Positions 34,135 to 45,225 of a DNA stretch of 64,000 nt are shown here, in pieces; position 1 is the stretch's first letter, and each line of letters begins with the position of its first letter. The stretch covers positions 982,657-1,046,656 of the forward strand of contig JANFAH010000023.1 of the NCBI GenBank assembly GCA_024663395.1. The letters are read 5' to 3'. Source of the stretch: Pisolithus tinctorius (taxonomy: Eukaryota > Basidiomycota > Agaricomycetes > Boletales > Pisolithaceae). The notes beneath the pieces are model-generated. The model was not told the DNA's origin. It saw only the letters and a program-made list of their open reading frames with translations, and did no database searches. The translations under genes were made by a program, and so were the position numbers.

Positions 34135-35160
34135 CTCAACTCCATGCCATGCAGGCTGCTGCTGCAACGGACACGTCAAGTCAAGAGTACCAATCTCGGT
34201 TGTTCCCGGGTGCGCTGAGCAAATCAATCATCGGTATTGTTAGCTGAGTCAACGCTGCCAACACTACACAAGTAGGTTGTTACCGAGTTATTATCGGAAA
34301 GGCTCATACGAGGACGTGGCCTGTTCGCGCGCTGCGTCATGAAAGGACAGATATCCAGCTTACCCTTCACACCCATTTTCGTCGCCCTGGTGGCCATTAT
34401 CAACACAAAACTTCCTCAGGTAGGAGAACCTGTCTGTAAGCGTACGCTTACCACTAACACGCCACTCACGCTATCGACGTCGCTCTTGCTAACATGTCAC
34501 ACTATCACACCTCCTATCGCGCTTTCGTCCGGCCATGCGGATGTGTTGCGTTGTTTGGACTCTGGGGGTATATATACTGGTGCTGTCAGTGTTCATGGGG
34601 TCATCTCTTCTTTCCCCCCTTTCTCTCTCTCTGTCGATCGTCTGTATCGCGTATACGCTTGATCGTTAATCCCACACGCCTGTCCACGTTCTGTCGTTGC
34701 GGTTGTGATCGTTGAGTGTACTCACCCCTCCTTGGTGAGTTCCACTGTCTTGACCTAGATGATAAGCCAGTCGCGGAGTACATTTAAGTGTAATGACAAG
34801 GTAAATCGCAATTCTCTTTTCTGTTTGATTCGAGTCGTTGATGTCATGCCGGACAGACCGTTTGTCATTCTTCGACAACTTTCATTGTTCATCCTGTCAA
34901 TCAAGGTGTCGCACACGAGATTATTGCGCTCGGAACCCTCACCCCTCCTCAAATACTGGATGGATGATTCGATTGAGACTGCGGTTGGGTTCAAGCGTGA
35001 AGTGGGCGCGTTTCTGATGGAAAACTCTCCGAAAGCAAACGTGCTCGTTTTCGACTATTTCCATGACGTCCAATTCTGCTTCGTCGGACGACTCAGATTC
35101 GGATTTAACCTCAGACTCAGATGATTCGAGCTCGGCACTGAGCCCCACCCATGGACAGGT
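34135..35160 (+). pseudogene. CWC22 splicing factor, MIF4G-domain fragment
   Basis: The plus-strand pieces are LHAMQAAAATDTSSQEYQ, ALSKSIIGIV followed by a stop, VNAANT, then ELLSERLIRGRGLFARCVM and SLPFTPIFVALVAIINTKLP. After about 320 bp of foreign sequence (34440-34760) come a FKCNDK exon and a retained intron (about 34801-34856, GT-AG). Then follow TVCHSSTTFIVHPVNQGVAH and, after a frameshift, DDSIETAVGFKREVGAFLM. This is the order of the CWC22 MIF4G domain. It ends in a Ser/Asp-rich stretch. Stops, frameshifts and the inserted block make it a pseudogene; the intron shows it was copied as DNA. Confidence 0.82.
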
Positions 35161-35364
35161 GGCGTTGTAGTCGTGCGATCGGGGCCCTGACTACAGGCCG
35201 TTACCGTAGTCCTTTTGCAAGTAATGAACATTAGGAATCGAAGGATGAGTCAGAAGCACCAGACGCCGTGTCCGAGTTGACATCTTGCCCTCGTCGATCA
35301 CCTTTTCCACCTCATTAGTACCCTGACGATTCGCCCCAATGTCGACGACCGTGATTCTCACTTA

Positions 35365-35725
35365 CATCCTACCGTTAACAAAAAAGTCGACTCTCCCTCC
35401 GTCCGTGAACCCTTTCACCCCGCAGAATACAGGCTTTGCCCTGTTGCTCCCTCGCTCGCACTGCCATCTATCCCCCCCACGGTCCGTGTACATTCTGCCG
35501 CCTTCGTATTCCACCCCTCGAGGTGTCCCAGTCTTACTCTTCGTCATCCACCTTTCCAGCTTCCTCCATGCGCCCACCCGTGCCTGTCGGCGTCGAAGAC
35601 TTTTCCACAAAAGTTGTCTCTGCTTCTTCTTCGCCAGGGTACTCCTTGATAGAGCACATACACACCCTGTTCGTCAAAGACGAAGATGTTCGCAGTTCGC
35701 GTCACCTGCCATTTGGTAACTAATT
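35365..35725 (-). repeat. Inverted repeat, right arm
   Basis: Read on minus it runs from TTACCAAATGGCAGG (35718) to TTTGTTAACGGTAGGATGT. It matches the arm at 31765-32130 with perhaps 70-75 percent identity by eye. Translated, it gives TANIFVFDEQ and, one frame over, IKEYPGEEEAETTFVEKSS. No target duplication could be confirmed outside the arms. Confidence 0.75.
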
Positions 35726-35886
35726 GTTGGCTCCACACGTTTCTTATGTCTACTAGATCTGTTTCCATCTGTCTTGATGATGGCCACAAATGCATTATAT
35801 ACAGTATTGTTCCCTCTCCGGTCATCCAGGGCACGTTATTTAATGGACACGGTATGGAAACGATTAACTCTGCTACGGCAAGACCA

Positions 35887-36703
35887 CTAAAAAAACTCGT
35901 CTTGCTCCGGCTCTAAGCCACCCCAGCTCCATGACCAATCAGCCAGGATGATGCATTTATCGGAAATTTCCCAGTACCTCATATAAGCTTTTACCTCATC
36001 TGAAGCTTCTGTACTCCACAGGACGAGAAGTTTCAACCTAGAACAGTTGGTAAGGATCTGCTTGATAAGAGAAGCCTGGGTCCACTGGGTGCTGAGGCGC
36101 ACAGCCAGGTGAGTAAGGTGGTTGAGTTGCTCCAACCCGATGGTGGATCCCCAGAGTACCCACCCCTCTTTGATTTCCAAGTGCGTGAGTTGACGGAAGA
36201 ATGCGACCGAGTGGAGAGAGAATGATGGGGAGTTGTCAAAAACTAAAGAAAGTGAAAGGGAGAGGGATTTCAGGGGGAGAGTATTGAGCGTGTCGATAAG
36301 ACAGTATGAACGTCCAGGAACGCATGGTACAATTTGCAGAATGAGATCTACCAGTCCACAGCACAGCTGAAGGATCTCAATGGCAGTACGAAGTTGAACA
36401 GCAGGCTTGATCCGCAAGAATCGGACAGATCTTGCTGCAAATTCTGGCCGAGACTGGAGAGACTGAAAGGAAGTACGATGCCTGTGCTTCTTCTGCCAAG
36501 ACGACCTTCTCATAGAGAAAGCGTTCCGTCCTGCTCAACACTGTGAGCGAACTGTGAATCTTCGTAGAAGACTGATGCAAGAAAAAAGAAACTGACCATG
36601 TGTGAACTTTCCTGGCGACAAGCAAGGTGTATGGATCGTGCGTAGATAACATACTGATGCGGAAAATTCGCATTAGCAGCTCATTTGGAAGGGTTTGAGG
36701 CAT
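35887..36703 (-). pseudogene. F-box protein with one frameshift
   Basis: ATG 36703 opens MPQTLPNELLMRIFRI, a typical basidiomycete F-box, expected to bind Skp1 in an SCF ubiquitin ligase. A 66 bp GT-AG intron (36531-36596) follows KVHTW. After FLYEKVVLAEEAQAS one extra base near 36466 (an AAA run) shifts the frame. In the next frame the protein continues as FQSLQSRPEFAARSVRFL through leucine-rich repeat-like sequence (LNTLPLKSLSLSLSLVF, LNHLTHLAVRLS) to DEFF and the stop at 35887. Apart from this base it looks intact, about 250 residues. It is either a recent pseudogene, a sequencing error in the run, or a gene using an undetected splice. The substrate is unknown. Confidence 0.75.
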
Positions 36704-37423
36704 CGAACGATATCACTGGCTCCGGCCCACCTGCCAGTGAGACTCCACTGACTGTATGAGAACGTGGACCAGGAAAAACCTGCTTGTCAGTTACACTGAA
36801 ATGGCAGTAAGTGGGACTAACTGTGACTAGAGCGTTAGGGAGAGTCGGTGGATGCACGGCTACGACAGTCAAGAAGAAACAATTATCTTCGGAGTCTGGT
36901 CAAGACCTTGTTGGTCTACTCAAGGGTGGCTAGTCTAGGGCTGGACACAATTTTCAGACACCCACCACTCACGCAGCCTACCGCGATGCACTCGGAATCC
37001 ATGAAATGCATTGTGACAGTATTATGCAGTGCCGGGATCTCACTCACTCTCTCATGCGCCACTAGCATTCACCACTGTGAAGTGCCCCTGTCATTTACAG
37101 TTCCCACGCTCTTCAACGTTGCAAGTGACAGCGAAGGGCCTTTATGTCATGTCTTAGACCTCAGTGCTCAGCCCCACATCAGGAAATTAACAAAAGTCTT
37201 ATTCATACTTAAAACACACTTATGTCAGCTTAATGTACTTGTGACTGCTTGTGGTGCTGGGCTAAGCATGCTGTGTTTGTTGAGAACATTAAGACAAAAG
37301 AGCCAACTATTTTGTTATCTCACATGTCTTATGGATCTTAGTGGTCTTACAGCTGTTTTGGCATAGAGTTCCATAAGCTCAATAAATTCTAAAGTAAATC
37401 AAGTAGTGCAATTTACAAAAGAA
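36704..37423. other. Unassigned
   Basis: The ORF at 36848-37366 (plus) has no recognisable motif. Sequence changes from CG-containing to CG-poor at about 37.1 kb, probably the outer edge of the Plavaka element. I found no clear terminal inverted repeat. Confidence 0.35.
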
Positions 37424-37784
37424 TTATGACACCAGCTTGAACATGTGGTGGTCTGCAAAATGATTGACATAGAATCTGCAGAATATGTCCAATGAATTGT
37501 GACAGTTGACATATGGTGGGACATACTTGTCCCCAGAAATTGGTAGGAGATGTGTGCTACAAATGATACTGTCAATATGTATTACTGCAAGGTGTGAGCT
37601 GTCCTCCACAAAAGATGGTGCAACCATCCACATGCCTGTCAATTCATTGGGTTCATCAGCAATTCAATCAAACCAATGGATCAGTGTGTATGGGAATGTC
37701 TGGCCATTGGTATGAACAAAAGAGAAAAGACACAAAACTTGAGCAACATTCATGCTGAGCATTCCTTCCTTCATATCATCTGTG
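37424..37784 (-). pseudogene. Plavaka transposase, C-terminal part (cut off by Ty3 insertion)
   Basis: The minus strand from 37784 reads TDDMKEGMLSMNVAQVLC, then a stop, ADEPNELTGMWMVAP, HLAVIHIDSIICSTHLLP and DIFCRFYVNHFADHHMF. This is the C-terminal module of Plavaka proteins. It continues exactly from VFVST at 45937 once the 8.1 kb Ty3 element and one CTGTG copy are taken out. The frame ends at 37424. Confidence 0.85.
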
Positions 37785-38504
37785 TGTTACACCTGTATAG
37801 GGGCTTTTTCCTTTTTCACCCAAACTGCAAGGTCATGTGGGTCATGTGTGTCGTTGTCACGTCATTTGTCCTTGCCATGGTAGTCCTCAGTCTGTTGGCA
37901 CCCAGAGCCTTTGGATCACCAGCAGTGGAGGTATTTCCAATACCTACTGATGCTGCATATGCCCTCATCACTCTGACTTGTAGCTGCACCCACAGCTGAT
38001 GGACAGTATTTCATTTATGTCCTGATCTCCCTTCCATGTTCCTTTGACTTGTTTATATTGCTTGTATGTTTACTTCCTAGTTCTGGTGTCTGGCTCCTCA
38101 CTGTGCATTGATTGCACAGCTGGTATAGCCCTCGCTTCATCCTTCCCCTGCTCTGTCTGACACTGTGTGTTTCCTTTTCTGTTCGATTGTTTATTGCTGC
38201 GGATACTTACTGCCTTGACAGTGCAACTGGTATGGTACCCTATCAGTTATGTATAAATATGTGTGTACCATACCTTGTATCCTCAGTTTTTCGATAGCTT
38301 GCAACTCAGCTGTTATCTTTGACTCATACTCTGTTCCCTCTCTGTCGTGATCTCAGAAGAACTCGCCAGTAGAGGTAACCCTTGCCAGTACTTGTCAATA
38401 ACAAGTTGAGCCATAGGGGTTACAACAAGTTTGGCCATGTAGACTCCCCCTCACACCACTCGTGACTAGTCCATTTGACAAAGTCACTTGGCTTGGGCAT
38501 AACA
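37785..38504 (+). repeat. Ty3 5' LTR
   Basis: It starts TGTTACACC and ends GGGCATAACA. A TATAAATA box lies at 38252-38259. It matches 45210-45932 throughout with scattered transitions. Confidence 0.93.
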
Positions 38505-38852
38505 AAATTGAAAAACTCTTGCAGCTTTCCAGGACTTGTGACCTGCTCGTCCTAGGGTTTTCTGAACTTCAACAAACCCTTCCTTCAAATCAACTCATTG
38601 CTCTACAGGCAGCCCTTGGGCTTTAATAGATCGCCTCCCTTGAGCTCGACCTTGTTACTCCCTTCATGAAAAGTAACTCGGTCACCAAACCCAAATCACA
38701 CTGACAGGTTTCCTTCGGGATATAATTCCTCCCTCAGTCTCCATTGTCACTATCTGTAAAAGTGTCTTCACCCTCTAAGAGTAAGCCTCCAGTTCCCCCT
38801 TGCCCCATTTCTTTAGGTCTAGGAAGGAACCCACCTTTGCCCCCTATCCCTC
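38505..38852 (+). other. Ty3 leader between 5' LTR and gag
   Basis: This stretch should contain the primer-binding site directly after 38504 (AAATTGAAAAACTCTTGCAG). I could not match it to a tRNA 3' end by eye, so priming is unresolved. Confidence 0.45.
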
Positions 38853-40156
38853 GTGGGCAACTCAGGACCGTCTTACTCTGCCACAAACCCTTGTATTTCC
38901 TTTTTGTCGCATTATCGTGAAGAAGAAGTCACTTTAAGTTCAGAAGAAGAAGATGATCGGAAGTCTAGTTCTTCCCTTGGATCAGTCCTCAAAGAAGAAC
39001 AGGAAGAAGCACAAACACCCATAATGTCCATGACCCAAGGTCACAGAGAGTCTGCCCTGGAAATGCCTCCCAAAATGTATACCAAGGAGGAGTTGAGGCA
39101 GAAAGTTGAAGATCAACAGTTGTTTATGGCAGAAGAGGCATATTGCCTCATCTGCGAGAATGTTGACCCATTTCCCTCTAGTGTGCCCACCAAAGAAATG
39201 TTGAAAAGATGGTACACTCAGAATTTCAGAAAGGACATACTCCCAGAGCCATCCACTGGTGGTGGCAGTAAGGGGAAATCCAAGTATGATGATGATGACG
39301 AATTACCACCCTTGCCCTCCTAACAGGGGTTGTGAGTTTAATGTTGGGTGCCCAGGAGAATATGATGGAAGCCACAATAGTCTTCAGATGTGGCTTACCC
39401 AAGTTGAAGGTTATCTCAACATTAACAAACACGTTTACAACACTGAAGCTCTCAAGATCTTGTTTGCTCTCACATATATGACAAAGGGGGCCGCAGTCTC
39501 TTTTGCTGAAAATTATCAAAACGAGAACAAGCTTAATGATGGCTCCATTTACTACATGGATACCTTCCAGATGTTTGTCAAACGTCTCAAAGCTACGTTC
39601 GAGTCCAGCGATCAAACCACCCTTGCCATCCTTTGTCTCTCGAGTATCGAACAAGGAAAATGCGAAACTTGAAGCCTACATCGTGGAATTTACAGGCCTT
39701 GTCAACAAGGCACAATTGAAGGATGAGTCCCGTGAAGCAGGAATCTTCTTTGGAAAAGGTCTCTCGAAGGAATACTGAGACTGGATCCTCAACAGTGGCT
39801 GTGCCCCTATTACCATTTTGGAATGGATCAAGGTTGTGGGAGAAGCACAAACTGCTATCACCACCAAACATATCCTAGAAGGGAAGGAGTCTCAGTATGA
39901 AAGGAAGTATGTTCATTTCTGAAGTAATAACCAAGACCCTGATGCTATGGATGTTGATAAGCGAAAGAAGAACGTCCAGAGGTCTGCCACTGACATCACA
40001 TGTTTTAATTGTAACAAGAAGGGTCACTACAAGAGTGACTGCAAAGCCAAACAACTCACTGGAGTTCACATTGTGGTTTCCAAGGATGGAAGCAAAACTG
40101 CCTATGTAGGCAATAGGGAAGCAAACGACGAAGAAAAGAAGTTGTTGGGTTTTTAA
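38853..40156 (+). pseudogene. Ty3 gag (capsid and CCHC zinc knuckle), broken
   Basis: An acidic Ser/Glu-rich N-terminus (38853-39320) is followed after a frame change by the capsid-like stretch CEFNVGCPGEYDGSHN, LQMWLTQVEGYLNINKHVYN and YYMDTFQMFVKRLKATFES. Another frame change at about 39640 leads to KLEAYIVEFTGLVNKAQL. After stops comes the nucleocapsid zinc knuckle CFNCNKKGHYKSDC (CCHC) at about 40000-40041. Gag would form the virus-like particle and bind the element RNA. At least two frameshifts and several stops make it non-functional. Confidence 0.88.
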
Positions 40157-40269
40157 AGAGGACTGCTGAACCAATTCCTGCATCAGTCAGTCTGATTTCT
40201 GTGTTGTCAGCTAAATGTACTTCTATAGATGATGAATCCAATATGTGAATCTGTTCTCCTCTTGGACTC

Positions 40270-43200
40270 ATTATCCTACCCAACTTCAAGGCAGGAATAT
40301 GGGCCTGTATTGACTCAGGCGCAGAGGTTTCCTTAATTTCCAAATGAATGGTAAACAAGTTGAAGATACCAACGTACCATGTATCAAGCAAGTTCAAAAC
40401 TACCTCATTTACTGGGAAAGACGAAGAGTGGGTGACGCACAAGTGCACCCTGAAGATGGAAATCAAGGAACATGTCATTCGGGTCAAATGCTGTGTAGGG
40501 CCACTTGTTGGAAAGGAACATGTACTTTTGGGAATGCCATTCCTAAAAGAGTTCAAACCCCACATGAACTGGGAAACCGGTAAGATCACATGCTGGGATG
40601 ATAGTTTCATGTATCCAGAAAAAGCTAATGTTAAGGAAGTCTCCGTCGAGGAGCAACCTTCCAAGAAGTTGGAAGTGTTTATTAATAAAACTACTTTATC
40701 CACAGAACTAGAAGCCACACAAGCTTCGACCAAGGAAGAGGTCCATCTTCCAGAGTGATATAAGGAATTCGCCAAGGTCTTCACAGAAGACGATATCCTG
40801 CTGCCAAAACATCAGTCCCAGGCTTGATCACGAAATATGCCTGAAGGATGATTTTAAACCCAAGAAAGCAACGGTATATCTGATGTCTCCTGACGAACTA
40901 AAAATCCTAGATGAATTCCTTGATGAAAATTTAAAATACAAAAAGATTCAACTGTCCACCTCACCTCAAGTGGCACCGGTGTTCTTTGTCGCCAAGAAGG
41001 ATGGAAAGAAGCAACTAATCCAAGACTATTGCTACCTCAATTCCTTTACCATCCAAGATGTGCATCCACTACCGAATGCGCAGGCACTGTTCGATGAGTT
41101 GGTCAAATCAAAATATTATGCTAAATTTGATATTCGATGGGGGTTTACTAACCTTCAAGTAAAAGAAGGAGATGAGTGGAAGGGGGCATTCATAACCCCC
41201 AGAGGGCTGTTTGAACCCACAGTAATGTTCTTTGGCCAGTGTAACTCACCTCCCTCTTTTCAAAGGTATATGGACAAAACTTTCGAATCTCAATGAGGAA
41301 AGCAAGTAGGGTACATGGTACAACGACATTGTCCATGCAAAGACTATCGAAGAACTCCGGAAACTGTGTAACAGAGTTCCTGAAAATCTGTGAAAAGGAA
41401 GAACTTCGCCTCAAGATCAGCAAGTGCTGCTTCGAAGTTGAAGAAGTGGAGTTCCTCAGAATGATAATCAGAAAAGGGTGTATGGAGACTTTGCTGACGA
41501 AGACTGATGCCATTAGTATGTGGGAGGCCCCTGAAAATCTTACAGGTCTTCATAGATTCCTCAGATTCTGCAATTTCTACTGGAAGTTCATCCCTTCTTT
41601 CTCAAGCAGTTGCACTGCCTGCTCCACGACCTTACCAAGAAAGGCATGTCGTATCAATGGACCCCTGAGCGAGTGGCCACTTTTGAAAGACTAAAAACTT
41701 TGTTATGTTTGTCTCTGGTCCTCACAATGCCCAACTTCTCCAAGCCTTTTGCACTTTTCACTGACACTTCAAAACTCGGAACAGGTGCCATGCTCGCCCA
41801 AAAGGGCTTGGACAATGAGTGGCACCCCTGTTCCTATCTTTTGCAGTCATTGGTTGGTGTGGAACAGTGCTACCAGGTCTATGACTTGGAGATGTTGGCA
41901 GTCATATGGGCACTCAAAGCCTTTTGCCTGTATCTACTTTTGCTGGTCGAACCAACCATTGTTTTTACAGATCATAAAAACCTCAAATATTACTGGGAAC
42001 CTCAGCAGCTCACCCCACTGTCAAGCACGCTGGGCTGCTACTATCCAGTCCTACCCTATTCAGGTTCTCGTGGCAGGCTGGCTGCCTTCAGGTCCCTGCC
42101 AATACTCTTTCCCATAGAAATTCTTCAGAGGAGCCCACCCCAGTGGCCATGGTTCTCCTGGAGAACCTTTGGCTTTCGGAGGGGGTGGACCCTTCAAAAC
42201 CACAAATTCAACTTGTTTCCCTGTTATTTTTGCTTACAAAAATTCAAAAACAGTTAAAAATAAATCAACTAGCAAGGATCAGTCATCTTCCTGCTCGTGT
42301 TAACTGCTCAAAAACCAAGCCTTACTCTCACCCACTTGAGGAATCTGCAAAGGAGAGTTTGGCCTCCAAAGCTCACCCCACAAGGGAACCCATAAAAGGA
42401 GCTTGAGGGGTTGTCACCATCTCAACTGACCTGTATGAACGTGTCAAGAACAATACATCAAAAGGTTCAACAGGCCCAGAGCCAAGTCGACAATATAACC
42501 ATAGCAGAAGACGGAACAAAACGATTCAGAACTACTCACTTGTATATCCCACCTGAGGATCGCCACCACTGCATGCATTCCTATCATGATCATGAGTCCA
42601 CTGGACACCCTGGACAAAAAGCGATGTTCGCTAAAATGAGAAAGGAAGTATGGTGGGAAGGTATGGGAAAAGACATCAAGACTTATGTCACAGGATGCCC
42701 TGCATGTCAAACTACCAAGGTCGTCATGCATCCACCCACACCCCCAGTTACTCCCCACACTACTCCTAAAACCACCTTCCCAGTTCCAGCAGGTGTCAAT
42801 GGATCTCATTACCAATCTCCCAGTCTTGGAAGAACAAAAATATGACTCTATTCTCACAGTTGTTGATCAGGGCCTCACCAAAGCCACGTTGTTCACCCCA
42901 TGTCACAAAACAATTGACTCCGTCGGGATCACCTGACTCTTCCATCAATTCATTTATTCCTGATTTGGGGTACCAGAATTGGTAATCTCAGATTGTGGTC
43001 CACAGTTTGCATCTTTGTTTACCAAAGAGCTGTACAAAGCAATAGGGGTAAAAACCAAGCTAAGTACTGGGTACCATCCACAAACTAATGGAGAAAGCAA
43101 ACGGGTTAATCAGGAGGTTGAGGGGTACCTTCGCCTGTACTGCTCTGAGTTCCCTAACTCATGGAGCGTGAAACTACCCTCCTGCCGAGTTTGCTCACAA

Positions 43201-43776
43201 CTCCCGGATCCACTCCATTCACAAGATGACCCCGTTCTCCCTCATCCTCAGATATGACCCTTCCCCCTACCCTGAAGTATGACTCACCCTGGTCCCCTCC
43301 ATAGATGAAAGGCTAGAACGACTTGCATCAAGCCAGGATGTTGCCATCCTTGTGCACAGAAAGGCACAGGAATTGATGCGTTCGTGCAGCAAAGGTTTGT
43401 ATGTGCCACCAAAAGTCGGAGATCAGGTGCTGTTGGATACTGGGCACCTTAGGATCAAAAACCAGTGCGACAAGATTGCACCCCAACATCTTGGACCTTT
43501 CAAAGTGACTCAGGTCGTGTCACCTGTCACCTTCCAATTGGACCTTCCCTCTACTTGGAAGGTTCATCCGGTGTTCCATGGGTCCCCGCATCTTTCCATT
43601 CACCAAAAACAAAACATATGGCAGCTGCACCTGCAGCACCATTACCAGAGTTGGTAGATGATGAGGTGGAGTGGGAGGTTGAGGCGATACTGAATCACAA
43701 AACAGATGGGCTGCAGAGGACAGTGCAAATTCAAGTGGAAAGGGTTCCCACATTCATCAAATACGTGGGAACCTGA
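40270..43776 (+). pseudogene. Ty3 pol (protease, RT, RNase H, integrase, chromodomain), broken
   Basis: The protease active site ACIDSGAEVSLIS lies at about 40305. RT begins with STSPQVAPVFFVAKKDGKKQ and has KFDIRWGFTNLQVKEGDEWK and FGQCNSPPSFQRYM. The YxDD box is gone: the aligned site near 41322 reads YNDIVHAKT. RNase H shows ALFTDTSKLGTGAML, YDLEMLAVIWALK and VFTDHKNLKYY (41700-42000). Integrase has the HHCC finger (HDHESTGHPGQKAMFAKM ... CPACQTTK), the Asp in TVVDQGLTKAT, the Asp in ISDCGPQFAS, and TNGESKRVNQ, where Lys occupies the usual catalytic Glu position. The C-terminus has LLDTGHLRIKN, VFHGSPHL (altered) and a chromodomain-like VEWEVEAILNHKTDG. There are several stops and frameshifts. 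Confidence 0.92.
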
Positions 43777-43846
43777 AGAACATATAAAAGACCATGCTAA
43801 TGGATGCCCTTGATCAGTACAAGCTCACTCACCACCTCAGAAATTA

Positions 43847-45225
43847 ATGGACTCCCCTCGCTCTGTCAACACTGAAAATGACTATGCTGACCTCATTGGA
43901 GAATCTGTTTATGACCCCTCAGCCGACCGAGACTTCTTACAGGTCCCGCCCATCGTCTATCGCAACTCCCCTCCCCTGTCCCCCTCCTCCTGCTTTCCTG
44001 GATTGGACTCCACATCCCTCTTGTCACAGTCCGTACTGCCCTCTCTCGCCAAACCTCCAAGATCGCATCCACACCAGGGTTTCTCGGTCTGCCGAGTACT
44101 GCTCCCCAAGGCCAGAGTCCCCCCAGTCGGGGACAGTAACTGCAAGGGAAAGGGAAAGGGTAAAGAGAAGCCTCACCATGGCACCGATCAAGGAGCAGCC
44201 AGCAGCCACTCCACCAATGCTCCTGTCTCTCCCCACGTTTGCCCTGCCCATCCAGCAGAACCTGTCACCAGTCACAATGCCGCCCTCGACATGCTTGCCT
44301 CAGTCGCCCTTGCCAGGGATGACAAGCCACGACTACCAGTCTCAGCGAGTGACTACCTGGACATTACTAGGGCACTTGATGTCTTCAACAATGGGGATGA
44401 CATTGATGGGTGCACACAGGAACAAGTTAAGTATTTTGGGCTGTTGTCTGAAATCTACAGAGCAGCAGACATGATCGGATGGTGTGCCTCCAAGGCTTAG
44501 GACCTGGCAACTTTCTGGGACCACTCCCCTGGCAGAGGTCATTATGACCTCCATGCTCAAAAAGGGATATGTGGACATTTTAGAAGCGGCAACTGGAGGA
44601 GCCTACCATCACCTTCGCAACCGACAGATCGGTGAGTTTCCCTGCCCCTATGGCTTCTCGGCTTCTCGACTGGATCAAACCTAAAGAAATGTCTCCAGTC
44701 ATACCTGAAATGAAGCCTTCCACTGATCAGGAAGTCCAGTGGGATCCCCTGTTGGAAATGGCTGATAACGCGACGGTTTTTAAAGAGGTTGGTGCTCGTC
44801 TGGGGATGGGACATAACAACTCTGGTTGGGAGGTTTTTCTAACAGACGCTTTGTGGGCCAGCCTTGACAAGAACTATCATAATGCTGTCCATGCCGCTGG
44901 TCCTCTCCCTCTGACTCCCTTCCTCCCCATCCCTACTGATCAACTTTGGTTCTACACCAGAGGACATACTGCAGTTCCTGAGGGACACCCCCTCTACAAG
45001 TATGCTTGCTACCAGTGTCATTACCTGGGACATTGGTCCTGCCACAATGGACAAGGTTCACAGTTGGACCTGAGCAAGCGAGGAACCATCGTCTTCACCG
45101 ACTCCATTGCCCATTGCCTCTCACACTCGTTCCCACTGCCCTACTTCGCAACTTATCTGCCAACACCCATGCCTTGTCCTCAAGGGTCTGAGGACCTTAG
45201 AGGGGGGGATGTTATGCCCATATAG
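43847..45225 (+). pseudogene. Extra 3' ORF of the Ty3 element with a zinc-knuckle-like motif
   Basis: Downstream of the chromodomain and before the 3' LTR lie two open stretches, 43847-44500 and about 44632-45225, in different frames. The first begins MDSPRSVNTENDYADLIGES, is Ser/Pro-rich and contains a Gly/Lys run and ALDVFNNGDDIDGCTQEQVK. The second has LLDWIKPKEMSPVIPEMKPS, WEVFLTDALWASLDKNYHNA and, near its end, YACYQCHYLGHWSCHNGQ, a CX2CX4HX2C cluster resembling a shortened zinc knuckle. No membrane segment or signal peptide is seen, so it does not look like an env protein. I do not recognise the family. The position suggests an accessory nucleic-acid-binding protein; that is inference. 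Confidence 0.6.

Noticed and set aside
33839..34247. Overlapping plus-strand ORFs read as a novel protein
   Set aside because: The C-terminal part of one frame is the CWC22 MIF4G start, and the rest overlaps the antisense CWC22 MA3 fragment and spacer.
28624..35160. Processed (retroposed) pseudogenes
   Set aside because: Introns are retained in the Hsp70 and CWC22 fragments and there are no poly(A) tracts, so copying was at the DNA level.
28624..35725. A Helitron carrying the gene fragments
   Set aside because: I could not find a 5' TC and a 3' hairpin-CTRR pair or any Rep/helicase sequence. The idea remains open but unsupported.
36848..37366. 172-codon ORF
   Set aside because: There is no recognisable motif, it crosses the composition change at about 37.1 kb, and no splice or promoter evidence supports it.
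43878..44474. 198-codon ORF overlapping the Ty3 3' ORF
   Set aside because: It is in another frame of the same DNA. The composition (Pro/Thr/Ser-rich) follows from the frame 43847-44500 and no motif is present.
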